A stretch of DNA of 64,000 nt from Sphagnum magellanicum (lineage: Eukaryota; Streptophyta; Sphagnopsida; Sphagnales; Sphagnaceae). The stretch spans positions 4,898,001 through 4,962,000 of the forward strand of contig CM038919.1 in the NCBI GenBank assembly GCA_021904315.1, written 5' to 3'. Below are positions 34,529 through 44,657 of this stretch, one piece after another. The notes beneath the pieces were generated by a model, which saw only the letters and a program-made list of their open reading frames with translations, made no database searches and had not been told where the DNA came from. Numbering within the stretch: position 1 is the stretch's first letter; each line of letters starts with the position of its first letter. The translations under genes were made by a program, and so were the position numbers.

Positions 34529-36865
34529 CAATAGAACCTCTATAATTTTATCACCTAGGGACCAGCAGCCAGTGATAAAGTTTGAGAGGTTATAAGTTAT
34601 GGGAGAGTTTGGAACTGTGAGGCACAGGGTTCAAAAGCTGCAGGCTGCTCTTTTTTCCCATTTTCTTTGCATTTTTGATCATCAAAGCAACCCGTCTTTG
34701 GCAGAGAAAAAAGGTGAAAAACATCTGAAGTCTAGCACTTTTTTTCCGAACTTGCTTGTAACTGGAGTATTGTCCCTCCAGCACACTTCACACTTTGCCC
34801 TAAACTAGATATACACGGTACAAATCTGAGCTACATTCTGCAGAAGGTCGCGGAGACCCCTTAGAAAGTCACAGAACATTTTGGAGCCTTCTTGTCAATA
34901 TAGTACTTGATTAATCTGGTCAGATCCACATGAATCGGTAGGGATGGAACATCAGGGAACATTCTGGAAAATCGACGAACGACCAGTTTCTGCTTCGAAC
35001 TATATCCCCAGATATGTAGCTCAGTTGCCGAGCGAATACAAAGACTTGTAGATCGACTTTGTTACACTACTTGTGCATAAAAGTAAGGCAGGACCTGTTT
35101 TTTTCTTCACCAGCAACCAATAATGGCGAAGTCCCCCAAACCAGTTCGCAACCATCTGACGGAGTCCCTGCGCATTGCCCTCTGTCAATATAAGAGGGAC
35201 AACCTAGCCCTCAGTTAGAGGGCCCTGGTGAAGTGGTTGGAGGAGATTCATCAGGTGACGGTGACGCAGGTGACAATCAGCAACACTTTGCAGCGTTCGG
35301 TGGAGCTGCTGGCACGGGAGGAAACTATAAATGGGAACACCAAAACCCGACAACTGGTCATGTATTAGGATGTGGATGAAGCCTTGGCGTAGTGGGTGGA
35401 GGCGTATTAGGCTAATATCAACATCAGCGGGGAGATGACCCGCCATAAGGCTACCTAATTCCTGGAGAGGCTGCATCCTGACGCGCCAAAATTCGAATTT
35501 TCGAATGGATGGCTGGCCAAATTCAAGCAACGGCATCAGATACAGTCGCACCGTCGATTTGGCGAGAGTGGTGCTGCGGACATGGAGATCATCGAGGAGT
35601 CCCTGCCACGCATCCGCACAATCCTGGACCGGTATGCATTTGCTGACATATACAACATGGACGAAACTAGGCTTTTTCTACCGTATGCAAGCCGACAACT
35701 CGCTTGCCACCAGACAGCTCGAAGGCTGCAAGCAGAACAAGGAGCGCATCACCATCACTATATGTTGCAACGTTGACAGGTCTGACAAATTGCCATTCTG
35801 GATCATCAGCAAGTCGTTTCGCCCTCGCTGCTTCAAGAACATCAACATCGACAACCTCGATTGCAAGTACCACGCCAACAAAAATGCCTGGATGACACAG
35901 AACGTCTTCAAACTGTGGCTAACGGTTTTTGATCGGCGCATGGATGGATGGAAGGTGATACTGCTCCTCGACAATTACAGTGCGCACATCAAAGATGCCG
36001 ATCTGGAGAAGTTCAACATTCAACTGAGGAACACAACATTGCTCTACCTACCGCCAAACACCACCTCGAAAATTCAACCGTGCGATGTTGGAATCATTCG
36101 CACATTCAAGGCCTATTACCGCCGTCGATTCAACAACCAACTGCTGTCAAGGATTGAAAACAGTGTTGCAGACCGAAGAAGATCAACCTCCTTGACGGCA
36201 TCCAAAACGCCATTGCAGCTTGGAAGCAAGATGTCCAATCAACGACCATCAAGAACTGTTTCCAACACTGTCAACTCCGCTCAGATGCGACCGCCACCCA
36301 AGAAATCGAACCCCCCACTGAACTGGTCGCTGAACTAGAAGAGTAGATTCGTCAGTTCCACTATTGCAACCCCATGGAAATCCGCAACCTTCTCAACTAT
36401 CCTGACGAGGAGACAATTGCCAGCATGCCCACCGACGATGACATTACAGAGGCTATCATCGAGCAATTCCAGCCATCGCTGCTGCCCGCAGACAATGACG
36501 ATGACGACGACAGCCAGGAGCTTCTGGTGGTCACATCGGGGGAGGCATCGAAGATGCTTTCCAAGCTCCAGCTCTTCTGGACATAGCAAAAGGACAGTTA
36601 TCTTGCTTTTGTTGACTCGATTGTGAAGATGAATGACAGAGTACGCCATCTCCACCAGAATAGTCTTAAACAAAGGCCTATCACTAGCTATTTCCACCAT
36701 AATTGATCGAGAAATAAACGAATTATAAAATTGTCGGGAAAGAGGAAAAGTGATAAGTTATAAGAATATAAAATTTTTGCCTGGTCCCATTGATGGACCG
36801 GGCCGGAGTGATAAAATTTGAGAGGTTATAAAATTTGGGGGGATCAGTTTATACAGGTTCTACTG
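34529..36865 (+). mobile_element. Pogo/Tigger-like (Lemi1-type) DNA transposon, 2337 bp, complete ends
   Basis: The left end is TA|CAATAGAACCTCTATAATTT and the right end is GGTTCTACTG|TA, giving terminal inverted repeats CARTAGAACCT-TATAA and a TA target duplication at 34527-34528 and 36866-36867. These are the hallmarks of plant pogo-like elements (Lemi1/Emigrant termini start CAGTAAAACCTCTATAA). A second internal repeat, GATAAA(G/A)TTTGAGAGGTTATAA, occurs near both ends (about 34574-34598 and 36811-36834). The element carries a single transposase gene in the plus orientation that is no longer open. The interior is more GC-rich than the flanks. Confidence 0.9.
35123..36706 (+). pseudogene. 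Tigger/pogo transposase, inactivated
   Basis: From ATG 35123 (AKSPKPVRNHLTESLRIALC) the order is an N-terminal HTH, a CENP-B-type HTH (TVTQVTISNTLQRSVELL; then SNGWLAKFKQRHQI at about 35502-35543) and a DDE_1 domain. The DDE_1 motifs are YNMDET (35651-35668), LLLDNYSAH (about 35961-35987) and PPNTTSKIQPCDVGII (about 36052-36099), which supply the acidic triad. The C-terminus is acidic (DNDDDDD), followed by QRPITSYF, which fits a PCNA-interacting (PIP-box) motif as known in pogo/Tigger transposases. Lesions are in-frame TAG at 35216, 35366, 35390, 35408, 36344 and 36584, TAA at 35456, one frameshift at about 35671-35680 and one at about 36170-36180. All catalytic blocks are still readable, so inactivation is fairly recent. 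Confidence 0.88.
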
Positions 36866-37680
36866 TACTTAGCAACTCACTTTAACCAGAGTGTGGATTT
36901 GCAGCCTGAGTGCTTGGGATCACACTGCATCTTGCAACTGGTTGTGGGTTCAATTCCCAACAGGCCATCTGTTTCAAAATTTGCAATCATTTTGATATTG
37001 AAAAACCACATGGGGTGGTTACTTAGGTACTTTTGTATAAGAGAAGGGCCTGAGTAATTTGAGATCTGTGCCCAAGGCCGGTAGGCTGAGGGAACAGGTC
37101 GAAAATCACGGAAGGGCCTGTAATCAGGTCCTTGTCTTTCCTAAAGCAGAGCTGGGATTTTTTCCCTTTTTAGAAATAGTGACAGGCTGGCTGGTACCTT
37201 CCGCTGTTCAGAAGAACCCAGTACAGGCTGGCCAGTACCTTCCACTGCAGAAGATCCCGCTTGCTGTAAACAGGTTTCTTGAGGCAAGTAAGAGAGCTGA
37301 AAATACAAAAGAAAAATCCAGGCAGTGCTTTGGGGGGGGGGGGGCTGAAATGGAAGGACACAGTTGGTGATAAACACACTTCCAGGATCCAAATGGTCTT
37401 GCTGACTGTACATACATAAGAGTCAGTAAAAGTAGATTACAAAGTAAGTACACACACATTAGTGGCAAAGTCAGTCAGTAGATACAAAATTACATACAAA
37501 TTAGTGGCTTTTTGAGATTGCAGAGTGAGTGATGACTTCTTTCAGACCACAATGCTCTTTGTTTTGTGAACTGTTCTGCATTCGTCTTTTTTCTTGGGGA
37601 TTTGCCATCGCTGGACTTTGCTTGCTGTGAACACAGCTCAAGAAAAAGAAGAAGAAGAAGAAGAATAAGAGGACAAGGAG
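36866..37680. other. Region between the pogo element and the TTC5-like gene
   Basis: Contains a possible tRNA-derived SINE head (about 36868-36975), a poly-G run at about 37331-37343, a short duplicated word (ACAGGCTGGC-GGTACCTTCC-CTG at about 37182-37208 and 37223-37246) and a purine-rich AAG repeat at about 37639-37668 directly before the TTC5-like start. Presumably it holds the promoter and 5' UTR of that gene. Confidence 0.55.
36868..36975 (+). repeat. tRNA-like segment, possible SINE
   Basis: TTAGCAACTCACTTTAACCA could be an A-box relic, and GGTTGTGGGTTCAATTCCCAA contains a good B box. The distance between them is larger than in a tRNA, and the fold fails outside the T arm. It directly abuts the pogo element's right target duplication. 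A plant SINE of tRNA origin is likely but not proven. Confidence 0.4.
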
Positions 37681-40600
37681 ATGGAGATGGAGGGAGGAGA
37701 CGTATTTTTGGACAGTCAAGATCCTTGTGAATTCCTCCTACCCGCAATCGAGGAATTGTATTTGGTACGAGATACATTCTTCCGCTGGACCCGACTTTAA
37801 AGAAAGCACGGCTGGATAATTTGGTGCGGGAGGCGTTGGTGGTTCTCGCTGAAATCGCAGCAGGTGGGCTCTCGCATTTTCTTTCTTTAAAGATGGAGCA
37901 ATTTGCGGTGGTAGTTTTTAAAAAAATTCCCCGTCTTTTGTGTGTGTGTGTGTGTGTGTGTGTATTTTGGGACGGATTTTTGTGTTGGTGAGTTCTATTT
38001 GTAAAATGCGAGCATATGGTTTGTTGTAGCAAGAAGAAGAGAGCTGACATTATTTAGGATTGCTGTGGTTTTTCAGAATGCAGGAAGCAACCGGAGCAAC
38101 GAACGCAGTGGGAGTATTTGCGAGGGAAAGTGCTTGATGCTGGTCCTGACTACTGCAAAGAAGCTGAAGATCATCTGGCGAAATCTGTACTCACATTTGG
38201 CCTTTTTCCATCAGACCTTTTTTGTAGAGAAGAACTACGTAGTTTTACTCACGCTTGGGTGGAAAGACTTTTGCTATAGATTCTGATAGCATAATTGAAT
38301 TGAGCAGGTGCAGCTTGACCCATCTAGAGTGGATGCATGGTGCTGCCTGGGCAACTGCTTTTGGAAGAAAGGAGACCTCACACAGGCAAAAACTGCTTCA
38401 AATATGCTCTTAGCAAGGTCTTCATCCCTAACCTCCAGTGGTAAATTATGGATATACTATGGCATTGAAACTCCCTTTTTGCATTTTGTGGTCAAGTTTT
38501 GCAATCTGGATTTGCTCTCTTGATTAGGAGTTGACAAAGAGCAGATGCCTGGGGGTGTGAGGTGGGGGCAAAGGGGCTGAACAAGAAAGCCCTTCAACAG
38601 CTATCTATGCTTGAGAGATGAATTACCAAAGGTAATCTTTCTTCCATGAGACATTTCTCTGATTTTGGTGCAAGAGTTACACACTGTGTCTATAGGGATG
38701 CTGATGGTTAGTTCCAGTTGTTATGAACTGTAAGTGAGGATTGTGCTGCCTTTTTTGTCTCAGCTATGGCAGTGACAGATCAATGCCTCTGTTCTCCAGG
38801 CCCTATATTATTACACTTCTATTGGGGAATGTTGCTACTTGTGGTCACATCCACTTGTCCCTTCAATCCCTTTACTCTTGAAGGTAGAAGTGGAAGCAGC
38901 AGATACTGTGTGAGGCATGTACAGAAAAAAACAGTCTACTGTTGCTAAGAAGCACACATTATTACTGTGGATGCAGGAAGTCCAGATGAGGCAGAGACAG
39001 TAGAAGAAAGCATCAGGCATGCTAAGCAAGCAGTCACTCTTGACATCAAGTATGGCTGGTCTTGGTGTAACATTCTTATATGAAGTCACCTTGTTCGAGT
39101 CTGGAGTCTGGCCTAGATTAGCATAAAGGTAGTGCCATGACAAATGTTAGCGTAGATGTTCACACCAGTGCCAGTGCCTGCCCAGAGAAAGAACCTGCAA
39201 TGTGAAAAGACTCATGTTTGTTTTTGCCCACTTATATCTTGGGATTAGGTGCTCTATTGTGAGCTCAATTCTGAGCTCAATTGATCCAACTGATTCAGAA
39301 TTTCGTAGCTCATATGGATGGTTTGGGCTGCAGACACACTAGGAAATGCGTACTTCACAAGCTTCTTTGTCATGGGTGCTTGGGATCGAAGTAAGCTGCA
39401 TCAGTCCCTCAGAGCTTACCAAAATGTGGTGAGCCCTTTGTTTGTCATATTCTTTGAGGACAAACATTCTTTTATCAGTTTATTTGGGTCTAATGGGCTG
39501 CAATATACCAAGAGCAAGGATATCCTAGTGTTTTGTGAATTTGTTTGGGTTATGTGTTCCTCACTTGGAGCAGTGGTGTTGCATACCCGAACTCAACAGG
39601 AAATGATTGAACTAGATTGGATCTACTGGAAGCTTTCTAGAGCTCCTGTTTCCCCTGGTAGATATTAGTGCTTATGCATGTCTTTGTGGCATTTTAAGAG
39701 ATGGAATATTTTTGGGGTTGGTGGTTGCAAAACAGTTCTGGTGTGGTAGAGTCTGTCCAGTATCCAGTGGGGCTGTCCATCCACGATGAAACTTCTTAAT
39801 GCACTGTATGACCTAAATTGGAAGTGTTTACAATTGGCCATTTGAGTACATCAATGTGGAGCATTTTGATCTTGAGGTGACCAAGTAGGTTTAGAGCAAC
39901 TAGTGCCTTCCACTGTGTCAAGGTGGGCTTTATTATATCCAGCCTAGAAGAAAATGTAGTCTTTGTATGGCTTGGTTTCAGGCTTTCAGGGAATTTCCAG
40001 TGCATCAAATTCTAGCTGAATCCATCAGACCTTCTCTTTCACCAGTTAAAGGTGGCCTTGTGTCTGACTCATGTGCTGATTATGTTATGTTATGGATGTG
40101 ATTGTCATGCAGGTAAAAGATGAGATGGCAAGTGCTAATCCTGATCTTCATTTTAACAGTGCAACAGTAAGAACTTTCCATCAATTATACGCTTCAATTG
40201 AAGTGCATGTCAATTTTGTGGCCATTGCATCGTGCATTTGCATATCTATTATAGAAAACTTCACAAAAACACGGTAAAAGTAACAGCTGTGCCAGTTACT
40301 AAAACAAAAAAAAAACGAACACAAGCATGCCAAGAATTGGTGCAGTCACAACCTTGTGAGTTTTTCACTCATAAAAGTATTGCATGCCATACCATCACCT
40401 TCATCATGAATGGCAGTAATTAGCCTTCCTTACTCCTCACTGACTTCATCAGTTCCCAATGGCAGGTGTAGATAAGTGTATGATAATCTGCTCAAAATTT
40501 TTGCCAAACAATTATTAAAGAGATCTGTGTCCTGAGTATCTGTTGCATTTTTGGAAGCAATGGGAAGACTCAGCTAGCTCTCAGAGACATAGCTGCAGTG

Positions 40601-43168
40601 TTATCCAACATCATGACAAATATATACCATCAACATTTTGAATCCCTCACCAAGGGGATAGAGGACTTGTTTTGGAGCAGGTTCATCAGTACTTGGAGGA
40701 CTATGAAAGGGCTTTACAAAGGTTTGAGGCTGCTAGTATCCGTGATCCAGGGCTGCATGCACAACATGAAGTCAGTAAACTAGTAAACTTGCTCAGCAGA
40801 CTTGAGGATCTCACAGTCAACAAGGTTGGTTGGCTCACTTCATGTCCATCCCCAAGGCTAGAGTGAACCAGCACCCACCAGTGCACCAACGTGAATGGAT
40901 GGTGCACTGATAGGATTCGCTTTTCTATCCTTGTGCCATCCCAGGTTGACTTTTTTTCTTTGCCCTTTCTCAGCCCTGATCTCAGTTTTTTTTTGGAACT
41001 TTATTTTATCCCCGCCCCCAACCCAGTTTCTGTTTTTTTGCTTTCGAAACTTTTTCCACCCACCCACCTACTACCACCCGCTGTCCCCCACCGACCTACT
41101 CACCTATATATGAGTGGGCTTTTGGTAACCAATGGTAAAGGAAATTGTGATTCAGAGTGAGCATCTGTCTCCGAGTTCTGCATCTGATGTTTGTGTCCAT
41201 CTGTGTGCAGGGACGAATTAAACCAAAGAGACTAGCAACAATTTTATCTTGCCTTCCTCCAGATATTTGTAAGCTCCATCTGGGTATTGTAAGATGGATT
41301 TTACATGCTCACAACAGTGACAAATCTAACTTGAGGTTGTTTAGATATTCAAATAACAGCACTGGGTATATCAGAATCTGTGCTACAAGTCTGGTGACAT
41401 TTTCAGGGTTGGGCTCTTGATGTCTTGCCACTTGCTTAGGACCCGTTTTTAGCACTTGTAAAGAAAGGCAATCAGTAGTTAAATTATTGTGTTCTTCAGA
41501 AGCTCCGAGGGGAAAGATGATATTGAGCAATAGAAGTATCAAAGAGGGGGATCTGAAAATGGATGAGAGCCTCCTAATGTCTTGTTGGGTGGTAAGGGAA
41601 CAGCTGTTGGTGCTCACAAGCAAGTAAGAGTTGGAGCATTGCAGGAAGGGTTCAACAAGGGTGTGGCACTTCCAGGGAAAGTGCTACAGGCTATCCCTCA
41701 TGAAAACTCAGTGCCCCTGTATGGTCCTCGCTCCTATGTTCTGCCCTATGCATGATAATAATTATAAGAAGAACAGATAGTCAACAATGTGCCTGAGTTT
41801 TGCCCATGACTCCCGGTCTTGTGACAGAAAATCACTTTGTTGGTTAATGCTTGACATTGAACTCCACCCACTAGTGGGAGCTGATGGGGGATGTTATAGT
41901 TGGTGGTCAATACGATACATGTTGCTATTGAAGATCCCTGAACATACATATGAATGTTGCTGTTATTCAACTCACTCATTAGTTTTCATTAGCTTTTGTG
42001 TTCAGGTTGACTTGAATCACAAGTGTGGAGAAATTCTCACTACTTATGAAGCTACTATTGTAAGTAGATTCCTCATACTTAGAGATGCTGGAAAAGATTA
42101 CTTCAAACTTATGTCCAGAGAAAATGCCACACCTCATAAGAAACCTCCATCTTCATGTGCACTCTTGCAAACCATGCTCCTGGATATGCATAGAAGTTTG
42201 TGAGAACATCTTTAGCAGGTAAGGGATGCTCAAAAGAGTGTTTGGAGCTGACATCAAATGATAATGTGTTTGTTATAGCCAATATAGGAGTCAACTTCTT
42301 GTCAGTTACGTGCTTCAATCTCTAGGCATTCCGTTGTTGGCTTCAGCAGGAGGGACTGAAGGGATGAATTATTGAAGTTTCTTAACTGAGTGGCATAGGT
42401 AGGTGTGTTAAGCAAAGTTATGTATGGAAGCAAGTATTCAGAAGGAGATTTAGCGACACATTACTGTGTTTGGGTCTCTTCATTTTGGCGTTTCTACAGC
42501 AACTAATGGTCTGAAGCTATGTTGTGCAGATTCTATCTTGTGGCTGACCGAGAAGCAAACTGCTTTGCACTCTCTGTATATGCCCTTCGTGATGGTGCGG
42601 TAAATGTCTACTCTATTTCCAGCTTGGTTATTTGGAAAGTTTGATGAACATGCCACTTTGCAACTATGTGAACTGACAATGGATACTGTGACGCTTAATG
42701 GAGTCTTAAAAAGTCTTGGTGTCTGTGCAGATCAGGGAGGGAAAACTGTGACATTGCTGGAACCTTTCTTCCACAATGTATGTGTTTCATGGCAGAACAA
42801 GGTGAAGATCTTGTTCCTTATGCAGAGTTTCTCGTTTTCTCCTCTCAAGATTGCACATGTTGAAATGCTGCAGTTACACTAAATCTCTGTCCTCCATATA
42901 GTATCCAGCCCTCACATATGACTTTGGGGTTCTCAGCACTTATCGGGATTATCAGTCAGACAGGGATCTTACAGTTGATTGGCGAGTTTCCAGTAATTTT
43001 ATCTGATTATGTTCTCTTGAAAGCCTCTCTGGGCTGTTTGTTGTGCAGACATATCAATACAAGGCAATACGTGTTGATCTGCCTCAGCAGCTGCTGTTGA
43101 ATGGACAACCTACTTTAGTACAGGATGCTGTTTGCTCAACTCTGCAAGCAGAAAATATTGCTCCTTGA
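37681..43168 (+). CDS. TTC5: TTC5/STRAP-like TPR protein gene, 13 exons, frame broken at three places
   Basis: TTC5 is a TPR plus OB-fold protein; in animals it is a p300/JMY cofactor and takes part in tubulin autoregulation. Exons are 37681-37863, 38077-38186, 38308-38417, 38574-38631, 38977-39066, 39334-39428, 40113-40166, 40681-40824, 41211-41268, 41604-41718, 42530-42599, 42736-42801 and 43049-43168. Every intron has GT-AG ends and the phases agree throughout. Diagnostic stretches are GPDYCKEAEDHLAKS, DPSRVDAWCCLGNCFWKKGD, VEESIRHAKQAVTLD, LGNAYFTSFFVMGAWD, SANPDLHFNSAT, DYERALQRFEAASIRDPGL, FYLVADREANCFALSVYALR and TYQYKAIRVDLPQQLLLNGQ, in the order of TTC5. Expected length is about 424 aa (human about 440). 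Lesions are a missing base near 37783 (FF to PLDPT), a missing A near 38391 (A-run before TGCTTCAAATATGC) and an in-frame TGA at 38619-38621 where the family has Arg. Exons 9-12 have the least certain borders. It is either a young pseudogene or carries assembly errors. Confidence 0.82.
37938..37963. repeat. (GT)n microsatellite in intron 1 of the TTC5-like gene
   Basis: About 12 GT units follow CTTTT, between exon 1 (ends 37863) and exon 2 (starts 38077). Confidence 0.95.
40333..40594 (+). repeat. Dispersed ~265-bp repeat, copy 2 (intron of the TTC5-like gene)
   Basis: Blocks GTGCAGTCACAACCTTGTGA, TCATGAATGGCAGTAA, CACTGACTTCATCAG, AATCTGCTCAAAATT, ATCTGTGTCCTGAG and GGGAAGACTCAGCTAG follow the same order as the copies at 1690 and 46183. 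It lies between exons 7 and 8 (intron 40167-40680), on the gene's sense strand. Confidence 0.75.
40861..40905 (+). mobile_element. MITE terminal fragment in an intron of the TTC5-like gene
   Basis: AGTGAACCAGCACCCACCAG, then TGCACC and GAATGGATGG, are the first ~40 bases of the GTGAACC MITE family. Only one end is present. It lies 37 bp after the donor of exon 8 (40824). Confidence 0.8.
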
Positions 43169-44657
43169 CTGCAGGAGTCCCATTCATCATGTGCAATAAT
43201 CATAATCTTGTGAAGTCCATTTACACAATGTGGCCCTCTTGTTGGCTACATGGTTTGTATTCTGCTAACTCTGCTGACATTTTGTGATGCTGCAGCTGAC
43301 TGAGTGGCCACCATGTGAAACATTAGCACATGTATGAGGCTGAATTGTTTGTGACTGATGGTTTTGCAAACTGCAGCAAAACTTATCCAACTTCTTTCTC
43401 ACCAGGAACATCAATGGCACTAGAAGAGGGAGGAAAGAGAGCATTGAGGTGCAGTGCCTTTATGCAAGCATGAGAGTGTGGATTGCCATCCACAGAATTG
43501 AAGTGTCCACACTTTGATGTGGCTGGAGATCACCTGCATGGTGGCATGTTTAGGCACTTGAATGCAAGAGATCATCAGTGTGCAGTGCCTTCATGCAAGC
43601 ATGCAACATCCTTTACAAATCTCACTTTGTCCAGCTCCTTGAATCAGTTTGGCGATGTCTTAATAATCTGTACAGATGCCCCAATTATTGAGACAGCCAA
43701 GTGAAAGTGTGTTGTTCTAGTTCTACTGCTGTCATGTTCAGCAGTTTCTGGCCCTTTTGTTTCATTTGAGGTTATGCCTTGTGTGATCCTGTTGCAACAA
43801 GAAGACCAGAGTACAGTACATGATCTATCAAGTGGTATGTGCACAGGATGGAGATTTTCAGTGCATGTTTAGGGGTAAGCAGTCGTACTGCTTTTTGCTA
43901 AGTCCAGTGAACTTTTATGTTCCTGCCTTGGAATCTGAGGGGTCACAATGACATTTGTCTGATGGTGGACCTGGCAGAACCTTGAAGTGTCTACATTTAT
44001 TCCTAGACAGATCTAACATTGCACCAAGAGCCAGTTTGTATGAGATTTCTTCAGCTTCATATTGAAAAGCAGTCTGGATACAAGAATACAAGAGGAAATA
44101 TTTTGCATTTATATTTCATACAAATTTCCAGAGGGAAAAATGTTAGATCAGCTCTTTACATCTGCTACTTCCTATCATACATTAACATTTGCCATCCTAT
44201 GATGCTGAGGGGTGGCTAAAAGAGTTCATCACTTGCATGTACACAGCTACTTGGATGCTAAATGTAGAAGACTAATGCACTGGTACTAATGGCCTGCAGA
44301 ATCCAGCTAAAGTATATGGTGAAGGCACCAGGCATTACAAACCAGTAGTTGGAAAATCCAGTTCTTCAACAATCAGTTACATAATTTACAAAAGAAAAGA
44401 AAAACCAGCCAGAATATGCCGAACACATCCTTAGATTGAACTTTTGTACAATGCCTATCTGAGCTGTCACAACCAATGGACACAATCACGCACTCTTCAG
44501 CTTCTCCCAATATCTTAATTTTCCTTGCCACAATAAATGGAAGATGTCCCAAGTTGCAGTTCCTTCCATGCTGCAGGGGAAAAATGGAGAACCAACACGC
44601 TTTGAGGGTTGTTTTCCTTGAAGAAAAACCAATATTATCATCACTTTTGATGAGGAT
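43169..44657. other. Convergent intergenic region (TTC5-like and SnRK2 3' ends)
   Basis: Both flanking genes end into this 1.5-kb stretch, so it should hold both 3' UTRs and terminators. No further gene is seen. A 22-base word GTGCAGTGCCTT(T/C)ATGCAAGC occurs at about 43449 and 43579, a 130-bp offset duplication. No reliable poly(A) signal was assigned. Confidence 0.55.

Noticed and set aside
35204..35551. 115-codon minus-strand frame in the pogo element
   Set aside because: Antisense shadow of the transposase HTH region.
34529..36865. TAG recoded as glutamine, because many in-frame TAG codons fall at Gln positions of transposases
   Set aside because: CAG is used normally in the same frames, the PIG-Y gene ends at TAG exactly at its conserved C-terminus, and frameshifts also occur. 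Mutational decay explains the pattern better.
37490..38050. 186-codon minus-strand open frame over the TTC5-like 5' region
   Set aside because: It is built of AAG and GT repeats and the antisense of exon 1, with a low-complexity product (HTHTHTHT, LLLLLLFLE).
42007..42060. Extra exon in the TTC5-like gene (VDLNHKCGEILTTYEATI) with good acceptor and GTAAGT donor
   Set aside because: Its phase does not fit between exons 41604-41718 and 42530-42599, while those two join directly in phase and match the family. It may be a cryptic or alternative exon.
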